From assembly GCF_001650405.1 (NCBI RefSeq), contig NZ_LWCU01000010.1, forward strand, positions 1-64,000: DNA of 64,000 bases, given 5' to 3'. The notes beneath the pieces were generated by a model. That model was not told the origin of the DNA. It ran no database searches and saw nothing but the letters and a program-made list of their open reading frames with translations. Shown piece after piece: positions 33,952-42,319 of the stretch. A program made the position numbers and the translations under genes. Origin of the DNA: Microbacterium sp. H83 (lineage in GTDB: Bacteria > Actinomycetota > Actinomycetes > Actinomycetales > Microbacteriaceae). The first letter of the stretch is position 1. Every line of letters starts with the position of its first letter.

Positions 33952-36039
33952 TCAGCTCTCGGGCGGGCCCTCGGGCCGGTGCGCCCGGCGGCCGTTCACC
34001 ACGACCGGGCGCCCGGCGCGCTCCTGACCCGGAAGCGGACGCGAGCGGCGGCCGTAGATGAGCTCCGAAGAGTCGAGCAGCCACGGCACGAGCGTGATCG
34101 ACACGCCGTGCACGAGCATCAGCTGGTTGGCCATGCGCTTCGCGCGGCGGTTGTGCAGGAACGTCTCCCACCAGTGTCCGACGATGTACTGCGGCAGGTA
34201 GACGGTCACCACCGACGAGCCGTGCTTCTCGCGGTACTGCTTGATGAACTGCGCCACGGGCTGCGCGAACGACCGGTACGGCGACTCGACGATCACCAGC
34301 GGGATGGGCACGAGGTGGTCGCGCCATTCCTTCTGGAGCGGAGCCACATCATCGGATGCCACGGCGACGTGCACCGCGATCGTCTTGCCGTGCTTCGCCG
34401 CGACGGCGTAGTCGATCGCCTTCACGACCGGCTTCTGCAGGCGGTTGACGAGCACGATCGCCAGGTCGCCGGTCGCGCCGAACTTCGTGGTGTCGTCGAT
34501 CGCGATCTCGTGCTCGACGTCGCGGTAGTACCGCTTCACGCCCAGCATGAGGAACGCGAGGATCGGGATCGCGAAGAACACCAGGTAGGCCCCGTGGGTG
34601 AACTTGGTGATCGTCACGATGAGGAGCACCGTGACGGTCATCGCCGCACCGAGCGAGTTGATGACGAGGCCCACCCGCGCCGAACGGCGGTCGGATGCCG
34701 AGGCGCCGTCGACACCCGATTCCGGCGTCGTCTCCTCCGGGCCGCGCAGCACGCGCCGCCAGTGGCGCACCATGCCGATCTGGCCGAGCGAGAACGAGAC
34801 GAAGACGCCGATGATGTACAGCTGGATCAGCGTCGTCAGCTTCGCCTGGAACACCACGAGCACGGCGATCGCCGCGATGCCGAGCACGATCATGCCGTTC
34901 GAGAACACGAGACGGTCGCCGCGGGTGTTCAGCGACTTGGGCGCGTAGCCGTCGCGGGCGAGCACCGATCCGAGCAGGGGGAAGCCGTTGAACGCGGTGT
35001 TCGCCGCGAGAAGCAGCACGCACGCGGTCGCCGCCTGGATGATGAAGAACAGGATGCTGCCGCCGCCGAACGTCGCCGACGCGATCTGCGCCATGAGGCT
35101 GGGCTGCGGGGTCGAGCAGTCGAAGCCGACGAGGTCGCAGGGGTTCTCGGCGTAGTGCACGCCCGAGATCAGGGCGAGCGCGGTGAGCCCCGCGAACAGG
35201 CAGGCGGCGATCGATCCCATCAGCACGAGCGTCGTCTGGGCGTTGCGGACCTTCGGGGTGCGGAACGCGGGCACGCCGTTGGACACGGCCTCGACGCCGG
35301 TGAGGGCAGAGCATCCGCTCGAGAACGCGCGGAGGATGAGGAGGATCACGGCCGCCTGGCTGAGATCCTCGGCATGCACCGCGAACTCGGCGCTCGACGC
35401 GACGGGCGCATCGCCCAGGATCGTGCGGAACAGGCCGGTCACGATCATGAAGCCGACCGAGCCGATGAAGACGTAGGTCGGGATCGCGAAGACCAGCGAC
35501 GCCTCGCGCACGCCGCGGAGGTTCACGATGATGATGAGGATCACGAAGCCGACCGCCAGCTCCACGCGCAGGGGGTCGAGGCCGGGTACGGCCGAGATGA
35601 TGTTGTCGACGCCCGACGAGACCGACACGGCGACCGTGAGCACGTAGTCGACGAGCAGGGCAGCGGCGACGATCACGCCGGGGATCTCGCCGAGGTTCTT
35701 CGAGGCGACCTCGTAGTCGCCGCCGCCCGAGGGATAGGCCTTGATCAGCTGGCGGTAGCTGAGCACGACGACGATGAGCAGGACCACCACGGCGATCGCG
35801 ACGAGGGGAGTGAAGGAGAGGAAGGAGAGTCCGCCGATGAGGAGGATCATCACGAGCTCCTGCGGCGCGTAGGCCACGGAGCTCAGCGCGTCGGAGGCGA
35901 AGATCGGCAGCGCCATCTTCTTGGGCAGCAGCTGATCGTCGACCTGTTCGCTGGTCAGCGGGTCGCCGATGAGGATGCGCTTGGCGAGCGGAGGAGCATC
36001 CGTGTTCTCGCGGGTTTCATCTGACACGTCCGGCGACAT
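33952..36039 (-). CDS. kimA: KimA-like potassium transporter (KUP/APC superfamily)
   Basis: 695 residues. About twelve membrane helices followed by a cytosolic domain of around 200 residues. Segments diagnostic for KimA: SDALSSVAYAPQELVMIL, SYRQLIKAYPSGGGDY, LVDYVLTVAVSVSSGVDNI and FSSGCSALTGVEAVSNGVP. KimA is a high-affinity proton-coupled potassium importer; in Bacillus it is under c-di-AMP control. Here the promoter carries two copies of the motif also found before kdp, which supports a potassium role. The start is ATG 36039 without an obvious ribosome-binding site. Confidence 0.88.
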   Translation of the reverse strand: MSPDVSDETRENTDAPPLAKRILIGDPLTSEQVDDQLLPKKMALPIFASDALSSVAYAPQELVMILLIGGLSFLSFTPLVAIAVVVLLIVVVLSYRQLIKAYPSGGGDYEVASKNLGEIPGVIVAAALLVDYVLTVAVSVSSGVDNIISAVPGLDPLRVELAVGFVILIIIVNLRGVREASLVFAIPTYVFIGSVGFMIVTGLFRTILGDAPVASSAEFAVHAEDLSQAAVILLILRAFSSGCSALTGVEAVSNGVPAFRTPKVRNAQTTLVLMGSIAACLFAGLTALALISGVHYAENPCDLVGFDCSTPQPSLMAQIASATFGGGSILFFIIQAATACVLLLAANTAFNGFPLLGSVLARDGYAPKSLNTRGDRLVFSNGMIVLGIAAIAVLVVFQAKLTTLIQLYIIGVFVSFSLGQIGMVRHWRRVLRGPEETTPESGVDGASASDRRSARVGLVINSLGAAMTVTVLLIVTITKFTHGAYLVFFAIPILAFLMLGVKRYYRDVEHEIAIDDTTKFGATGDLAIVLVNRLQKPVVKAIDYAVAAKHGKTIAVHVAVASDDVAPLQKEWRDHLVPIPLVIVESPYRSFAQPVAQFIKQYREKHGSSVVTVYLPQYIVGHWWETFLHNRRAKRMANQLMLVHGVSITLVPWLLDSSELIYGRRSRPLPGQERAGRPVVVNGRRAHRPEGPPES

Positions 36040-36068
36040 TACGCCCGCTCACGGCGCGCATACGCGAT

Positions 36069-36118
36069 CCTCACGGAATCCCTACGCCCGGATGCGGCTC
36101 CCTAACGGAATCCCTACG
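36069..36118 (-). promoter_or_regulatory. Two candidate KdpE boxes before kimA
   Basis: CCTCACG (36069-36075) / CCCTACG (36080-36086) and CCTAACG (36101-36107) / CCCTACG (36112-36118). Repeats within each box are 11 bases apart and the boxes are 32 bases apart, about three helical turns. The nearest box is about 30-47 bases upstream of the start codon. Confidence 0.6.
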
Positions 36119-36139
36119 GGCGCTCGAGCGCCCGGTCGG

Positions 36140-36499
36140 TCAGTCCTCGTGCGGGCGCGGCATGTACCACTCGGTGAACGCGGTCGCCCGACCGTCGGCA
36201 TCCAGTCGCACGATCCAGAGATTCACGTAATCGCGCTCGGCCGGGTACTTCGTGCGCCCTTCGATCGCCACGAAGCCGTCGTCCTCGTGGACGACCCACC
36301 ACTCGAACGACCAGGTGCCCGGCTCGTCGAGGTCTTCGAGCCACCCCTCCACGATGTCGGCCCGGCCGACGCGGGGTTCGGCGTCGGGGCTGGTGAGGTA
36401 GATCGCGTCGTCGCTGAACAGAGCGCCGATCTGATCCCGGTCGTTCGATCGCCATGCGTCGACGTACGCCGCCGTCCACTTCTCTCCGGGAGTCGTCAT
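36140..36499 (-). CDS. SnoaL/NTF2-like protein
   Basis: 119 residues with an NTF2-like cone fold: WTAAYVDAWRSNDRDQIGAL, FSDDAIYLTSPDA, VGRADIVEGWLED and several aromatic-rich strands. Members are isomerases, cyclases or binding proteins; no catalytic residue set allows a firmer call. ATG 36499 (TAGAAC 7 nt upstream). Divergent from the alarmone synthetase gene. Confidence 0.8.
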   Translation of the reverse strand: MTTPGEKWTAAYVDAWRSNDRDQIGALFSDDAIYLTSPDAEPRVGRADIVEGWLEDLDEPGTWSFEWWVVHEDDGFVAIEGRTKYPAERDYVNLWIVRLDADGRATAFTEWYMPRPHED

Positions 36500-36597
36500 G
36501 TGCTCCGTTCTAGACGCGAGCACGGCCCGGGTCAAGAGGCGTCCTTTCATCGAAGATCCACAGCCCATTCCGATCACGAACGGATAACGTCGATCTC

Positions 36598-37296
36598 ATG
36601 ACGTCCCTCCAGGTCACCGATGACGCGATCCAGCAGACTCGGGAGCTCCGTGACGAATTCCAGCGCTTCCTGAGGGAGTACGAGTTCGGGATGCGCGAGG
36701 TCGAGACCAAGATCGGCATCCTGCGCGACGAGTTCACCCACCACCACGCGTACAACCCGATCGAGCACGTCAAGAGCCGCCTCAAGACTCCGGACAGCAT
36801 CGTCGAGAAGATCGCGCGCAAGGGCATCGCGGAGCCCGACTTCGAGCGCATCCGGTCGGAGATCACCGACATCGCCGGTGTACGCGTCACCTGCAGCTTC
36901 GTCGCCGATGTCTACCGGCTGTTCGACCTGCTCACCGCGCAGGACGACGTGACCGTCCGCACGGTCAAGGACTACATCGCGACGCCGAAGGAGAACGGCT
37001 ACAAGAGCCTCCACGCGATCATCGAGGTGCCGGTGTTCCTGTCGACCGGGGCGCTGTCGGTGCCGGTCGAGGTGCAGTTCCGCACGATCGCGATGGACTT
37101 CTGGGCCAGCCTCGAACACAAGATCTACTACAAGTTCTCCAACCAGGTGCCGTCGCACCTCGTCGAGAGCCTCACGGATGCCGCCGAGGCCGCGGCCGAG
37201 CTCGACAGTCGCATGGAGCGTCTGCACCGCGAGGCGCACGGCGTGCCGCAGCGGCAGCTTCCCCCGCCCCCTCCTCCCCACATCGTGCAGGTCTGA
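36598..37296 (+). CDS. Small alarmone (p)ppGpp synthetase, RelQ-like
   Basis: 232 residues with only the RelA/SpoT synthetase domain: HAYNPIEHVKSRLK (near 51-64), ITDIAGVRVTCSF, the substrate loop ENGYKSLHAIIEVP, and VPVEVQFRTIAMDFWASLEH. No hydrolase, TGS or ACT domains are present, which defines a small alarmone synthetase making (p)ppGpp from ATP and GDP/GTP. The C-terminus ends in a proline run (LPPPPPPHIVQV). ATG follows TAACGT by 7 nt. Probably monocistronic. Confidence 0.92.
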   Translation: MTSLQVTDDAIQQTRELRDEFQRFLREYEFGMREVETKIGILRDEFTHHHAYNPIEHVKSRLKTPDSIVEKIARKGIAEPDFERIRSEITDIAGVRVTCSFVADVYRLFDLLTAQDDVTVRTVKDYIATPKENGYKSLHAIIEVPVFLSTGALSVPVEVQFRTIAMDFWASLEHKIYYKFSNQVPSHLVESLTDAAEAAAELDSRMERLHREAHGVPQRQLPPPPPPHIVQV

Positions 37297-37306
37297 TCCG
37301 GGCCGG

Positions 37307-37320
37307 CCGGAGTTGTGAAC
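37307..37320. repeat. Solo arm of a family A element
   Basis: ccggagttgtgaac is identical to the right terminus of family A copy 3 (7730-7743), but no partner arm is found within 100 bases. It may be the relic of a decayed element. Confidence 0.55.
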
Positions 37321-37347
37321 GACCCCGCGGCCTGTCAGCATCGACAG

Positions 37348-37617
37348 GTGGCGAAGACTCTGGAGCACACGGACGCGGCGATCGAGGTCGACCTCGACGA
37401 TCTCCCCGGCTTCGACCGCGGCCGGCAGCGGTGCGAGTGCGACCACGGCGATGAGGAGGCGTACGCGCCGTGCGGCCGCAAGGCCAAGTGGCGCGTCTCC
37501 ATCGACTGCGAGTGCGGCGAGAACCACCCCCGCACCGTCGAGATCCTGTGCTCCCGCTGCCTGCGCACGCTGCGCGCCTCCCAGAGCGCGGAGTCGATCA
37601 CCGCGCGACCCCTCTGA
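37348..37617 (+). CDS. Small cysteine-rich hypothetical protein
   Basis: 89 residues from GTG 37348. Eight cysteines in pairs: CEC, APC, DCECGE and ILCSRC, followed by a basic C-terminus (LRTLRASQ). The paired spacing suggests a zinc-binding treble-clef or ribbon fold, perhaps binding nucleic acid; no named family is recognised. A start at GTG 37315 within the repeat arm is possible but less likely. Confidence 0.6.
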   Translation: MAKTLEHTDAAIEVDLDDLPGFDRGRQRCECDHGDEEAYAPCGRKAKWRVSIDCECGENHPRTVEILCSRCLRTLRASQSAESITARPL

Positions 37618-37696
37618 CCGGCCGCGGCCCGGGATCCGATTCGCCCCCCGCTCCGAACAACCGCTGACCCCGGCGCCGGCGAACGAGGAGCAGACC

Positions 37697-39283
37697 ATGG
37701 CACAGCGGAACAGGCCCCACGGCACGCGCGGCCGCTTCGTCCTCTGGGCGGCGCTCGCCGGAGTGATCAGCGGAGCGGTCTTCCTCGCGACGGCAGAGCT
37801 CTTCGCGCTGATCTTCGCGCGCTCGGCCAGCCCGATCCTCGCCGTCGGCGGCTTCGTGATCGACATCGTGCCGCAGCCCTTCAAGGAGTTCGCGATCGCG
37901 ACGTTCGGTGAATACGACAAGATCGCGCTGCTCGTCGGCCTCGGCCTCGCGGTGGTGATCGCCTCGGCCATCGCCGGCATCCTGCAGCTCGTGCGGCCAC
38001 CGCTCGGCGTCGTCGCCCTCGTGATCGCCGGCGCCCTCTCGACCGCGGCGATCGTCACGCGCGCCGGAGTCACGCCGCTCGCGTTCCTGCCTCCCCTGCT
38101 CGGAACCGTCGTGGGATCGATCGTCCTGGTGCTGCTCAACCGCCGCCTGACGGCGTGGAAGGCCGACGTCGTCGCCGTGACGGCCGCGGACGGGGAGAGC
38201 GAGCCCCCGACGCAGATGGGTCGCCGACAGTTCTTCATCCTCGCCGGGATCGCCGGCGCGTCCGCGGTGATCGTCGGCGTCGCCTCGCGCGCGGTGAGCA
38301 TGACCGTCGCCTCGGTCGCATCGATCCGCGACGCACTGAAGCTCCCGTCGCCGACGTCGACGGTGACCGTTCCGCAGGGCGCCGAGTTCGACATCCCGGG
38401 GCTCAGCTCGCTCTTCACCCCCAACGAGGACTTCTATCGCGTCGACACGGCGCTGACCGTGCCGACCATCGACCCCGCGACGTGGCGCCTGGTGATCGAC
38501 GGCATGGTCGACCAGCGGGTGGAGATGAGCTTCCAGGACATCCTCGACATGGGTCTCGACGAGTATGCGATCACGCTCACCTGCGTCTCGAACGAGGTCG
38601 GCGGCGAGCTCGTCGGCAACGCGATGTGGCTGGGCGTCCCGCTGCGCGACGTGCTGAAGAAGGCCGGAGTGAAGTCGGGGGCCGACATGGTGCTCTCGAA
38701 GAGCGTCGACGGCTACACGGCGAGCACGCCGCTCTCGGCTCTCACCGACGAGAACCTCGACGCGATCCTGGCGGTCGGCATGAACGGCGAGCTGCTGCCG
38801 CTCGAGCACGGCTTCCCCGTGCGGATGGTCGTGCCCGGCCTGTACGGGTACGTCTCGGCGACCAAGTGGCTCACCGAGCTCAAGGTCACAACCTTCGCCG
38901 ACGACGAGGCCTACTGGACGCCCCGCGGATACAGCGCCGAGGCGCCCATCAAGTTCTCGTCGCGCATCGACACCCCCAAGCTCGGCTCCGCCGTGGCGTC
39001 GGGGCGCATCCCGATCGCCGGTGTGGCGTGGGCGCAGTCGGTGGGCATCGAGAAGGTCGAGGTGAAGATCGACGAGGGCGAGTGGGTGCCCGCGACGCTG
39101 TCGGCGCCGATCAACGAGGACACCTGGGTGCAGTGGTTCATGGAGTGGGATGCCACTCCCGGCACGCACTACGTCGCCGTCCGCGCGACCAACAAGAACG
39201 GCGACCTCCAGATCGAGGAGCGCGCGCCGATCGCTCCCGACGGCTCGTCGGGCTGGCAGCGCTCGCTCATCCGCGTCACCTGA
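37697..39283 (+). CDS. Membrane-anchored sulfite-oxidase-family molybdopterin oxidoreductase
   Basis: 528 residues. About four to five membrane helices (to about 190), including one just after GRRQFFILAG, then a sulfite-oxidase-like Mo-binding domain (about 230-430) with the molybdenum ligand Cys in ITLTCVSNEVGGELVGNAMW and pocket residues HGFPVRMVVPGLYGY, followed by an Ig-like dimerisation domain (KVEVKIDEGEWVPATL). The electron acceptor and the substrate are unknown. It lies beside the moaB-moaE operon and is the likely client of the cofactor made by this island. GAGGAG lies 8 bases before the ATG. Confidence 0.92.
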   Translation: MAQRNRPHGTRGRFVLWAALAGVISGAVFLATAELFALIFARSASPILAVGGFVIDIVPQPFKEFAIATFGEYDKIALLVGLGLAVVIASAIAGILQLVRPPLGVVALVIAGALSTAAIVTRAGVTPLAFLPPLLGTVVGSIVLVLLNRRLTAWKADVVAVTAADGESEPPTQMGRRQFFILAGIAGASAVIVGVASRAVSMTVASVASIRDALKLPSPTSTVTVPQGAEFDIPGLSSLFTPNEDFYRVDTALTVPTIDPATWRLVIDGMVDQRVEMSFQDILDMGLDEYAITLTCVSNEVGGELVGNAMWLGVPLRDVLKKAGVKSGADMVLSKSVDGYTASTPLSALTDENLDAILAVGMNGELLPLEHGFPVRMVVPGLYGYVSATKWLTELKVTTFADDEAYWTPRGYSAEAPIKFSSRIDTPKLGSAVASGRIPIAGVAWAQSVGIEKVEVKIDEGEWVPATLSAPINEDTWVQWFMEWDATPGTHYVAVRATNKNGDLQIEERAPIAPDGSSGWQRSLIRVT

Positions 39284-39330
39284 TCGGTGCGCCACGGCAT
39301 CCGTACCGGGGCGGACGGCCGCGCCGCCCC

Positions 39331-39336
39331 TAGGGT
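39331..39336 (+). promoter_or_regulatory. -10 box of a probably leaderless moaB transcript
   Basis: TAGGGT followed by 6 nt and the ATG at 39343. No ribosome-binding site is needed in this arrangement. Similar spacing occurs before moeB and the mop gene. Confidence 0.55.
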
Positions 39337-39342
39337 GGAGCC

Positions 39343-39831
39343 ATGACGTCGCTCCCCGCGTGTGTGATCACCGTCTCGGACCGCTCCTTCTCCGGGGAGC
39401 GCGAGGATCGCGGCGGACCGATCGCCGTGGGTCTGCTGCGGGATGCCGGGTGGCACTGCCCTGACGCGCAGGTGATCCCCGACGGCGCCGACTCGGTCGC
39501 CGATGCGCTGCGCCGCGCTGTCGCGAAGGGCGTGCGCCTGATCGTGACCACCGGGGGCACCGGTGTGGGACCCCGCGACGAGACACCCGAGGGGACGCGC
39601 CAGGTCATCACCCGCGAGGTCCCGGGGATCGCCGAGGAGCTGCGGCGCAGCGGTCTCGCCGACACGCCGCTGTCGGTCCTGTCGCGGGGACTCGCGGGCG
39701 TCGTCGACCCGGCCGGAGCGCTGATCGTGAACCTGCCGGGCTCCACGCGGGCCGTGGCCTCGGGCGTGCCGGTCGTCCTGACCGTCGCGCGGCACGTGGT
39801 GGACCAGACCGACGGAGGAGACCACTCATGA
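39343..39831 (+). CDS. moaB: MoaB/MogA molybdenum cofactor adenylyltransferase
   Basis: 162 residues of the MogA/MoaB family, which activate molybdopterin by adenylation for metal insertion. Family core: ITVSDRSFSGEREDRGGPI near the N-terminus, IVTTGGTGVGPRDETPEG (about 66-83) and LPGSTRAVASGVPVVL. Whether it acts as MogA or the less understood MoaB cannot be told. Its stop overlaps the moaE ATG by 4 bases. Confidence 0.9.
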   Translation: MTSLPACVITVSDRSFSGEREDRGGPIAVGLLRDAGWHCPDAQVIPDGADSVADALRRAVAKGVRLIVTTGGTGVGPRDETPEGTRQVITREVPGIAEELRRSGLADTPLSVLSRGLAGVVDPAGALIVNLPGSTRAVASGVPVVLTVARHVVDQTDGGDHS

Positions 39832-40268
39832 ACGACGTGAAGATCGCCGCGCTCGCGGAGGACGCGCTCGATGTCGAGGCGCACCTCGCCGCCGTCGACG
39901 ACCCGCGGCTCGGCGGGGTCACCACGTTCATCGGCCGGGTGCGCGACAACGACCCCGACGCGCAGACCCCCGTCGTCGGCCTCGAGTACAGCGCGCATCC
40001 CGATGCGGAGGCCGCGCTGCGGAGCATCGCCGAGAAGGCCGGGGCGGATGCCGTCGGCGACGCGCGCATCGTCGTGGCGGTGAGTCACCGCGTCGGAACG
40101 CTGGGTGTCGGGGACGCCGCGGTCGTCATCGCCGTGGCCGCCGAGCACCGCGCCGAGGCGTTCGAGGTCTGCCGTGCGGTGATCGAGGACATCAAGAGCG
40201 AGCTGCCGGTATGGAAGCGCCAGCTCGAGTCCGACGGCACGACGTCGTGGAAGGGCATCGGCGGCTGA
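39828..40268 (+). CDS. moaE: Molybdopterin synthase catalytic subunit MoaE
   Basis: 146 residues. Family features: GGVTTFIGRVRDND, VVGLEYSAHPDAEAALRSI, VAVSHRVGTLGVGDAAVVIAV and the C-terminal LPVWKRQ with the conserved lysine. Together with MoaD it transfers sulfur to precursor Z. The moaD gene is not in this operon but faces it on the other strand. Confidence 0.94.
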   Translation: MNDVKIAALAEDALDVEAHLAAVDDPRLGGVTTFIGRVRDNDPDAQTPVVGLEYSAHPDAEAALRSIAEKAGADAVGDARIVVAVSHRVGTLGVGDAAVVIAVAAEHRAEAFEVCRAVIEDIKSELPVWKRQLESDGTTSWKGIGG

Positions 40269-40300
40269 CGCCGGACCCAGCCCCTCCGGGCAGCAGGGCC

Positions 40301-40370
40301 AGTGGGCTCAGGCCGGTGGGCTCAGGCCGGTGGGGTCGGGCCGGTGGGCTCAGCCCGGTGGGGTCTCAGC
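40301..40370. repeat. 14-bp tandem repeat, five copies
   Basis: Units ggtgggctcaggcc, ggtgggctcaggcc, ggtggggtcgggcc, ggtgggctcagccc and a diverged last unit. It fills the 97-base gap between the convergent moaE and moaD genes and touches the moaD stop codon. Confidence 0.85.
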
Positions 40371-40599
40371 CGCCGGCGAAGGGCGGCAGCACGTCGACGA
40401 GCTCGGCGTCGGCGAGCGACAGGTCGGCGTCGCGGCGCACTCCGTCGACGAGCACGGCGCATCGCGGCAGGATGTCGGCCAGCGCGGGGTGATCCGCGAC
40501 GACCGCGGCCCGCAGCGCATCGAGCGACGGCTCGCCGCGCTCCTCGGCCTCCGTGCCCGCGGCCTCGGCGGCGGCGGCGAAGTAGCGCACCCTGGTCAT
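40366..40599 (-). CDS. moaD: Molybdopterin synthase sulfur carrier subunit MoaD
   Basis: 77 residues with a ubiquitin-like beta-grasp fold. N-terminus VRYFAAAAEAAGTE, C-terminus DVLPPFAGG ending in the required Gly-Gly that is adenylated and thiocarboxylated. Four-base overlap with moaC upstream in the moeB-moeA-moaC-moaD operon. Confidence 0.93.
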   Translation of the reverse strand: MTRVRYFAAAAEAAGTEAEERGEPSLDALRAAVVADHPALADILPRCAVLVDGVRRDADLSLADAELVDVLPPFAGG

Positions 40600-41075
40600 C
40601 GGCTCTCCCCGGGGCGCACCCAGTCTCCCGAGCGCCCGCCCGACTTGGCGACGATGCGCACGTCCTCGATCACGACCGCGCGGTCGAGGCCCTTGATCAT
40701 GTCGACGATCGCGAGAGCGCTCACCGAGACGGCGGTCAGCGCCTCCATCTCGACCCCCGTGCGATCGGCGGTGCCGACGGTCGCCTCGACGTGCACGCCG
40801 TCATCGACGATGTCGAGCTCGACACCGGCGCGGTGCACGCCGATCACGTGGGCGAGGGGAAGAAGTGCCGGGGTGGACTTCGCAGCCTGGATGCCGGCGA
40901 TGCGGGCGACGGCGAGCACGTCGCCCTTCGGGGCGGTGCCGTCGCGCAGGGCCGCGATCACCTCGGGGCTGCAGCGCACGAAGCCGCGGGCGGTGGCGGT
41001 CCGCACGGTCGGCTGCTTGGCGGTCACGTCGACCATGTGCGCCCGGCCGGCCGCGTCGAGATGGGGGAAGCTCAT
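40596..41075 (-). CDS. moaC: Cyclic pyranopterin monophosphate synthase MoaC
   Basis: 159 residues, normal MoaC length. Signatures MVDVTAKQPTVRTATARGFV, KGDVLAVARIAGIQAAK, LLPLAHVIGVHRAGVELDI and the C-terminal AVSVSALAIVDMIKGLDR. It completes the first step after MoaA in making cPMP. Overlaps moeA and moaD by 4 bases each. Confidence 0.95.
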   Translation of the reverse strand: MSFPHLDAAGRAHMVDVTAKQPTVRTATARGFVRCSPEVIAALRDGTAPKGDVLAVARIAGIQAAKSTPALLPLAHVIGVHRAGVELDIVDDGVHVEATVGTADRTGVEMEALTAVSVSALAIVDMIKGLDRAVVIEDVRIVAKSGGRSGDWVRPGESR

Positions 41076-42319
41076 CCGACCAGCATGACATCGATCGGGT
41101 CGCCCACGGCGACGGCCTCCACCTCGGCGGGCACGATCGCGAACGCGTGTGCGCGGGCCAGGCCGCCGGCGAGATGCGAGCCCGATCCCCCCGCCGTCGC
41201 GGGACGCACGGTGCGGGCGGCGAGGTCGACGACCGCGGGCAGGTACTGGCGTCGTCCCGGCGGCGTCGTCCAGCCGGCATCGGCGGTGAACGTCGCCCGC
41301 GGGCGGTGGATCTCGGTGCGACCCTGCAGCGCCAGCAGCGCCGGCCGCACGAACACCTCGAACGACACGGCGACGCTCACCGGGTTGCCGGGCAGCCCGA
41401 AGACGAGGGCCCCGGAGTCGAGCACTCCGAAGGCCTGCGGCTTGCCGGGCTGCATCGCCACGCTCGCGAACTCGACCTGGCCGCCGCCGTCGAACGCTCC
41501 ACGCACCGGCTCGTAGGCGCCCGCGCTGACCCCGCCCGTGAAGACGATGACGTCGGCCCCGCGCTCCACGGCCGACGCGGTCGCGGCGCGCACGCCGTCG
41601 GCGTCGTCGGCGACCCGGGCGACGAGCACCACCTCGGCATCCGCCTCGGCGACCAGGAGCTCGAGAAGGGGGCCGTTCGAGTCCGGGATGCGACCGCGCG
41701 TCGCGGGGTCGCCGGGGGCGAGCAGCTCGCTGCCGGTCGAGACCACGGCCACGCGCGGCGCGCGGGTGACGGACACCGGGTCGACGCCGGCGGCGACGGC
41801 GGCCGACAGCTGGAAGGGTCCGAGGCGTTCGCCGGCGAGCACGACAGGGTCTCCGGCGTGCAGGTCGGCGCCCCGGCGTCGGACGAAGGCTCCGGGGGCG
41901 GCGGGCGCCCGCAGCACCCGGACCTCGCCCAGGGAGTCGGCCAAGCCGCCCGCCGTGTCCTCGAACGGCACGATCGCGTCGGCCGCGGTCGGCGTCGGCG
42001 AGCCGGTCATGATGCGCGCGGTCTCGCCCGGCCCGAGCGGCGGGTCGTCCGAGACCCCGGCAGGCAGATCGGCCACGACGCGCAGGACGGCGGGCTGCGC
42101 GGCGGATGCTGCGGCGACATCCTCGTACCGCACGGCGAAGCCGTCCATGGCGGAGTTGTCGAACAGCGGGATGTCGTGCGCCGCGACCGCGGGTCCGGCG
42201 AGCGTGCGGGAGGCGGCGTCGCGCAGGGCCCTGATCTCGGGCGGCAGCGTCTGCACGGCATCCAGGACCCTGGACAGCTGCTCCTCGACCGTACGGCGGC
42301 CGCCGGCGGAGGCGCTCAT
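41072..42319 (-). CDS. moeA: Molybdopterin molybdotransferase MoeA
   Basis: 415 residues. Landmarks: FDNSAMDGFAVRYED, ARIMTGSPTPTAADAIVPFE, RRRGADLHAGDPVVLAGERL, VAVVSTGSELL, GRIPDSNGPLL, IVFTGGVSAGAYEPVR, MQPGKPQAFG and LPGNPVSVAVSFEVFV. It inserts molybdate into adenylated molybdopterin. ATG 42319 overlaps the moeB stop by 4 bases; the much longer reading frame extending to 43177 is only chance continuation through moeB. Confidence 0.94.
   Translation of the reverse strand: MSASAGGRRTVEEQLSRVLDAVQTLPPEIRALRDAASRTLAGPAVAAHDIPLFDNSAMDGFAVRYEDVAAASAAQPAVLRVVADLPAGVSDDPPLGPGETARIMTGSPTPTAADAIVPFEDTAGGLADSLGEVRVLRAPAAPGAFVRRRGADLHAGDPVVLAGERLGPFQLSAAVAAGVDPVSVTRAPRVAVVSTGSELLAPGDPATRGRIPDSNGPLLELLVAEADAEVVLVARVADDADGVRAATASAVERGADVIVFTGGVSAGAYEPVRGAFDGGGQVEFASVAMQPGKPQAFGVLDSGALVFGLPGNPVSVAVSFEVFVRPALLALQGRTEIHRPRATFTADAGWTTPPGRRQYLPAVVDLAARTVRPATAGGSGSHLAGGLARAHAFAIVPAEVEAVAVGDPIDVMLVG

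Noticed and set aside
36040..36139. c-di-AMP (ydaO-type) riboswitch before kimA
   Set aside because: The space between kimA and the next gene is only about 100 bases and is occupied by direct repeats; the long conserved riboswitch fold cannot fit.
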